Source: Flavisolibacter sp. | GTDB lineage: Bacteria > Bacteroidota > Bacteroidia > Chitinophagales > Chitinophagaceae | Assembly: GCA_025936195.1 (NCBI GenBank) | Contig: JAICTW010000072.1 | Span: 1-8,507 of the forward strand | DNA length: 8,507 bases | Direction of reading: 5' to 3' | Part shown: positions 6,464 through 8,507 of the stretch, piece by piece | Position numbering within the stretch: position 1 is the stretch's first letter | Layout of the letters: the number at the start of each line of letters is the position of its first letter | The notes under the pieces: model-generated | What the model saw: only the letters and a program-made list of their open reading frames with translations | Databases searched by the model: none | What the model was told of the DNA's origin: nothing | Position numbers and translations under genes: made by a program

Positions 6464-6974
6464 GGAAAACCTGATCCTCTTTTTAGCCACTTCTTTTTTA
6501 TTCCGTGTATCCTCCGGAAGAAAAGTAAAAAATCAATTCATAGGCAACACCGGTTGCTCCGCTTTATTAGCTTCTGACGAAAGCCTGGAATCATCTACCA
6601 CCGCCTCAGGCGATGAGTTGTATTTCCATGAATTCAAGGAAAAAAATGTCAGTTATGGAATGATCTGTGTTCAAATGACCCGCGAGCATAGTTTGGACGA
6701 AGCTGAAATTTTATTGAAATCCTATATTGATAAATTAAAAGGGCCATTTTACATTCTTCACAACACAGGCATTCACGATGATGCCGACTGGAATTCGGAA
6801 ACTTCCAAAACCATTGTTGATTACTGGCAGGACCGTCAAAAAAAAGACTGGAAGGTGAAGGGTTATACCAATGGCAGGATACTTTCTGTTTTGTATGTAA
6901 AGAACATCGGCCATGTTGATGTAAAAAAACAGGATCTTTTCCTTGACAGTTTCCACTTCGCCACTGATTATTGA
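6462..6974 (+). CDS. Hypothetical protein, 170 residues
   Basis: I do not recognise this protein. It begins with a hydrophobic stretch (LILFLATSFLF, 4-14) followed by a basic segment (GRKVKN), which could be a poor signal peptide or an N-terminal membrane anchor, though no clear cleavage site is seen. The rest looks soluble and mixed alpha/beta, with a central LDEAEILLKSYIDKLKGPFYIL and a conserved-looking aromatic and charged C-terminal half (DYWQDRQKKDWKVKGYTNGRI, then VLYVKNIGHVDVKK). There are no Cys pairs, obvious nucleotide-binding loops or metal motifs. An in-frame TAA 21 bases upstream makes ATG 6462 the first possible start. Codon use and the lack of internal stops support a real gene. 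It diverges from hutH but nothing ties it functionally to histidine breakdown. Confidence 0.7.
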   Translation: MENLILFLATSFLFRVSSGRKVKNQFIGNTGCSALLASDESLESSTTASGDELYFHEFKEKNVSYGMICVQMTREHSLDEAEILLKSYIDKLKGPFYILHNTGIHDDADWNSETSKTIVDYWQDRQKKDWKVKGYTNGRILSVLYVKNIGHVDVKKQDLFLDSFHFATDY

Positions 6975-7009
6975 TCCCAATTTCGTTTCAAAATTTATTA
7001 CCGTTCCTT

Positions 7010-7017
7010 TATCTTTG
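7010..7017 (+). promoter_or_regulatory. Candidate -7 box (TATCTTTG) for tRNA-Arg
   Basis: TATCTTTG matches TAnnTTTG exactly. It lies 35 bases before the mature tRNA 5' end, leaving a 5' leader of roughly 30 bases for RNase P removal. No TTG is found at the ideal -33 spacing. A small hairpin, TTTGTT (7031-7036) with AACAAA (7040-7045), lies in the leader. Confidence 0.5.
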
Positions 7018-7052
7018 CCGCTCTCTGAATTTTGTTCAAAACAAAGTTCTTT

Positions 7053-7126
<74 letters not shown>

Positions 7127-7137
7127 CATAGTCCTGT

Positions 7138-7167
7138 AAAGGGTTTCAGCAAATGAGACCTTTTTTT
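7138..7167 (+). terminator. Rho-independent terminator after tRNA-Arg
   Basis: GGTTTCA (7142-7148) pairs with TGAGACC (7154-7160), one G-U, around loop GCAAA. The AAA(G) before the stem can extend pairing into the seven T residues at 7161-7167. It lies 11 bases after the tRNA. Confidence 0.8.
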
Positions 7168-7522
7168 GTTTATATTCGGTTTAAACATGGTTGTGATTCC
7201 AATACGGATTTGCGCAATCATTTCTTTAAAGAGAGTGCTGCAGAAATATCATTTGTTTTGAACGTGCCAATGGTCATGCACCAAGAAGTGCTCTTTATCA
7301 ATAGTAGTGATTTTCATTTTCTAATAAGCCGCTCGAACAGCAGTTGCAAATTTGTAAGGCCCATGAGAAAAGAAATAAAGGAAACCCTGAAAAGAAAAAT
7401 ACAATTTCGATGCTGTGCCAAGAATTCACATACTTCAGCTCGAACAGAGGGCTGCCGAATTAGTCGGGGCAAATGGTTTTGAAAAGTCTGCGTTTACAAA
7501 AATGATGGAGAAGGCAGTATCT
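7168..7522. other. Gene-poor spacer between tRNA and the right-hand gene
   Basis: Neither strand shows a convincing gene in these 355 bases. The + strand is open from 7391 (after TGA 7388) with a possible GTG start at 7415, and its first part (LEQRAAELVGANGFEKSAF) reads like protein, but the frame then runs antisense through the 3' end of the minus-strand gene. A 22-codon minus frame (7249-7317, His-rich) is too short to call. A degenerate copy of the tRNA 3' end lies at 7189-7209. Confidence 0.5.
7189..7209 (+). repeat. Degenerate copy of the tRNA-Arg 3' end (possible att remnant)
   Basis: This stretch aligns with the tRNA T-arm and acceptor segment at 7105-7124, matching about 17 of 20 bases with one inserted base; the core reads GATTCCAATACGGAT against GAATCCAATCCGGAT. 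Copies of a tRNA 3' end downstream of the gene are classic marks of tyrosine-integrase insertion, but this copy is imperfect and no integrase is present. Confidence 0.3.
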
Positions 7523-8507
7523 CTACTTTTTCCTACTCATCATCATAGATGGATACAACCGCAAATACACTTCTGCCGCCATAGGGTTTTTGCCATACAA
7601 TTCATCCAATCTTCTATCAGCATGATAGAATGTGATTTGACTTCCTCCTGCCAATCTTGTTTGTCCAATCTTTAATAAGTCGTAGTTGAAGCCAATGGTA
7701 AAAGCATTAACAGGAAATACAGCATCAAGACCATAAACGCTCTCATTTAAAGAAAGTTCTTCAAGCCCTTTCTGCACCCATTCATAACGGCTATGAAGTG
7801 CCAACTTTTTTCTTCTCCATTCGCCTTCCATTAATATTGCATTCTCTCCGTCATGATCCTTGACTTTATTCAAGCCCCAAACGGCTGTTGCATTCAGTGT
7901 GCTATTCCCAGAAAAGGCTTTGCTGTATTCAGCGGATGCCGTTGTTCTGCGTACGTCTTCATCTGGGTGCAGTAATTCAGGACTTTTGATAAAGCCATGT
8001 GATAGTTGTAAAGCCCAATTAGCCGTAGGGTTGAAAGATAATCGTCCGCTCCAACTATCAAAGTGCGGCTTGTCAAAATCATACCGGTTTTCATCCGGCT
8101 CTCTTCCCGTGAAAGATGACCCTTCGACTTTGAACTGACCGTATCGAACGCCGATGGTTGCTACCCCAAAGGTTACGTGTGTGGCATCTATCCAGTGGTG
8201 CGAAATCGGCGCATCAGGATTATCCATTGCTGATGGTCTATGCATAAAAGCAACGGGACCTAACGCTGGCTCTCCGGGATAGCCCACATAAGCAAATACA
8301 TCTGCTTTCTTTGATAAGGCTTGTGAATAGCTCACGGATAGTTCCGAAAATAAATCATGGGGGTGCTGACGATCAACAATTGATTTCCCCTTGTAGGCTT
8401 CACCACTTTGAAACAGCAACGGGTAACCATTGCTGCCACCCAACGGAGCATCTAAAGAAGCCATTGCATTGTAATGAAACAAACCATTTTTACCTAACTG
8501 ATGTTGT
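7523..8507 (-). CDS. Beta-barrel-like outer-membrane protein of the metal-efflux neighbourhood type (N-terminus outside window)
   Basis: The frame is open to the right edge, so the start and any signal peptide are missing; 327 residues are visible. The ATG-less beginning continues upstream as QHQLGKNGLFHYNAMASLD. Counting from that Q, landmarks are RQHPHDLF (46-53), HRPSA (89-93), SHHW (102-105), DATHVTFG (107-114) and GREPDE (134-139). The rest is alternating amphipathic strands with aromatic ends (for example WSGRLSFNP, NWALQLSHGF), ending AEVYLRLYPS and a basic tail, as expected for an outer-membrane beta-barrel. From memory, this family sits near copper or Cus/Czc-type efflux genes in Bacteroidota and other phyla, and its clustered histidines would suit metal contact; function is not established. 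It could be a porin-like channel. No efflux gene is visible in this window. Confidence 0.75.
   Translation of the reverse strand, partial: QHQLGKNGLFHYNAMASLDAPLGGSNGYPLLFQSGEAYKGKSIVDRQHPHDLFSELSVSYSQALSKKADVFAYVGYPGEPALGPVAFMHRPSAMDNPDAPISHHWIDATHVTFGVATIGVRYGQFKVEGSSFTGREPDENRYDFDKPHFDSWSGRLSFNPTANWALQLSHGFIKSPELLHPDEDVRRTTASAEYSKAFSGNSTLNATAVWGLNKVKDHDGENAILMEGEWRRKKLALHSRYEWVQKGLEELSLNESVYGLDAVFPVNAFTIGFNYDLLKIGQTRLAGGSQITFYHADRRLDELYGKNPMAAEVYLRLYPSMMMSRKK

Noticed and set aside
7153..7482. Plus-strand 109-codon frame
   Set aside because: Its start lies inside the tRNA terminator hairpin, and the translation shows no recognisable domain or consistent coding character.
7894..8138. Overlapping frames on both strands inside the beta-barrel gene
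   Set aside because: They are out-of-frame shadows of the well-supported minus-strand reading, which keeps conserved motifs throughout.

Overview
The window looks like chromosomal DNA from a Bacteroidota bacterium, most likely of the Chitinophagaceae type. The evidence is AT-leaning codon use, starts without Shine-Dalgarno sequences, TAnnTTTG-type -7 promoter elements, a DUF4142 lipoprotein, a divergent DUF62 protein, a tRNA without an encoded CCA end, and spacers made of short iterated words. No phage, CRISPR array, transposase or toxin-antitoxin system is visible.

Layout. Positions 1-90 hold the 3' end of an unidentified + strand gene. A classical short-chain dehydrogenase (177-986) and a DUF62/SAM hydroxide adenosyltransferase-like protein (1031-1861) follow on the + strand. 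They are probably co-transcribed, and their spacers are low-complexity repeats. Positions 1862-2421 hold no convincing gene but contain an inverted, iterated CTTTGCG-type repeat bounded by a 9-bp inverted repeat. A DUF4142 lipoprotein (2464-3072, minus) has a good terminator. It diverges from a secreted serine beta-lactamase-family hydrolase with a DUF3471-like tail (3255-4772, plus). This converges on a complete histidine ammonia-lyase (4842-6404, minus). A 170-residue protein that I do not recognise (6462-6974, plus) diverges from hutH. Then comes tRNA-Arg(TCT) with a promoter-like box and a terminator. After a gene-poor 355-base stretch, the window ends inside a minus-strand beta-barrel-like protein of a kind I associate with metal-efflux gene clusters (7523 to the right edge).

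How the genes relate. This is mostly a patchwork of single-gene units, not a pathway cluster. HutH is isolated from other hut genes here. The SDR/DUF62 pair is the only likely operon. The right end, beyond the tRNA, may be a change from core to accessory DNA: tRNA genes are common integration targets, a degenerate copy of the tRNA 3' end lies 84 bases downstream, and the next gene resembles a metal-resistance accessory gene. No integrase is seen, so this is inference.

I found no clear new multi-gene system. The items most worth a second look are the DUF62 protein with all three catalytic-triad positions apparently replaced, the structured repeat block at 1.9-2.3 kb, the degenerate tRNA 3'-end copy, and the unrecognised 170-residue protein.
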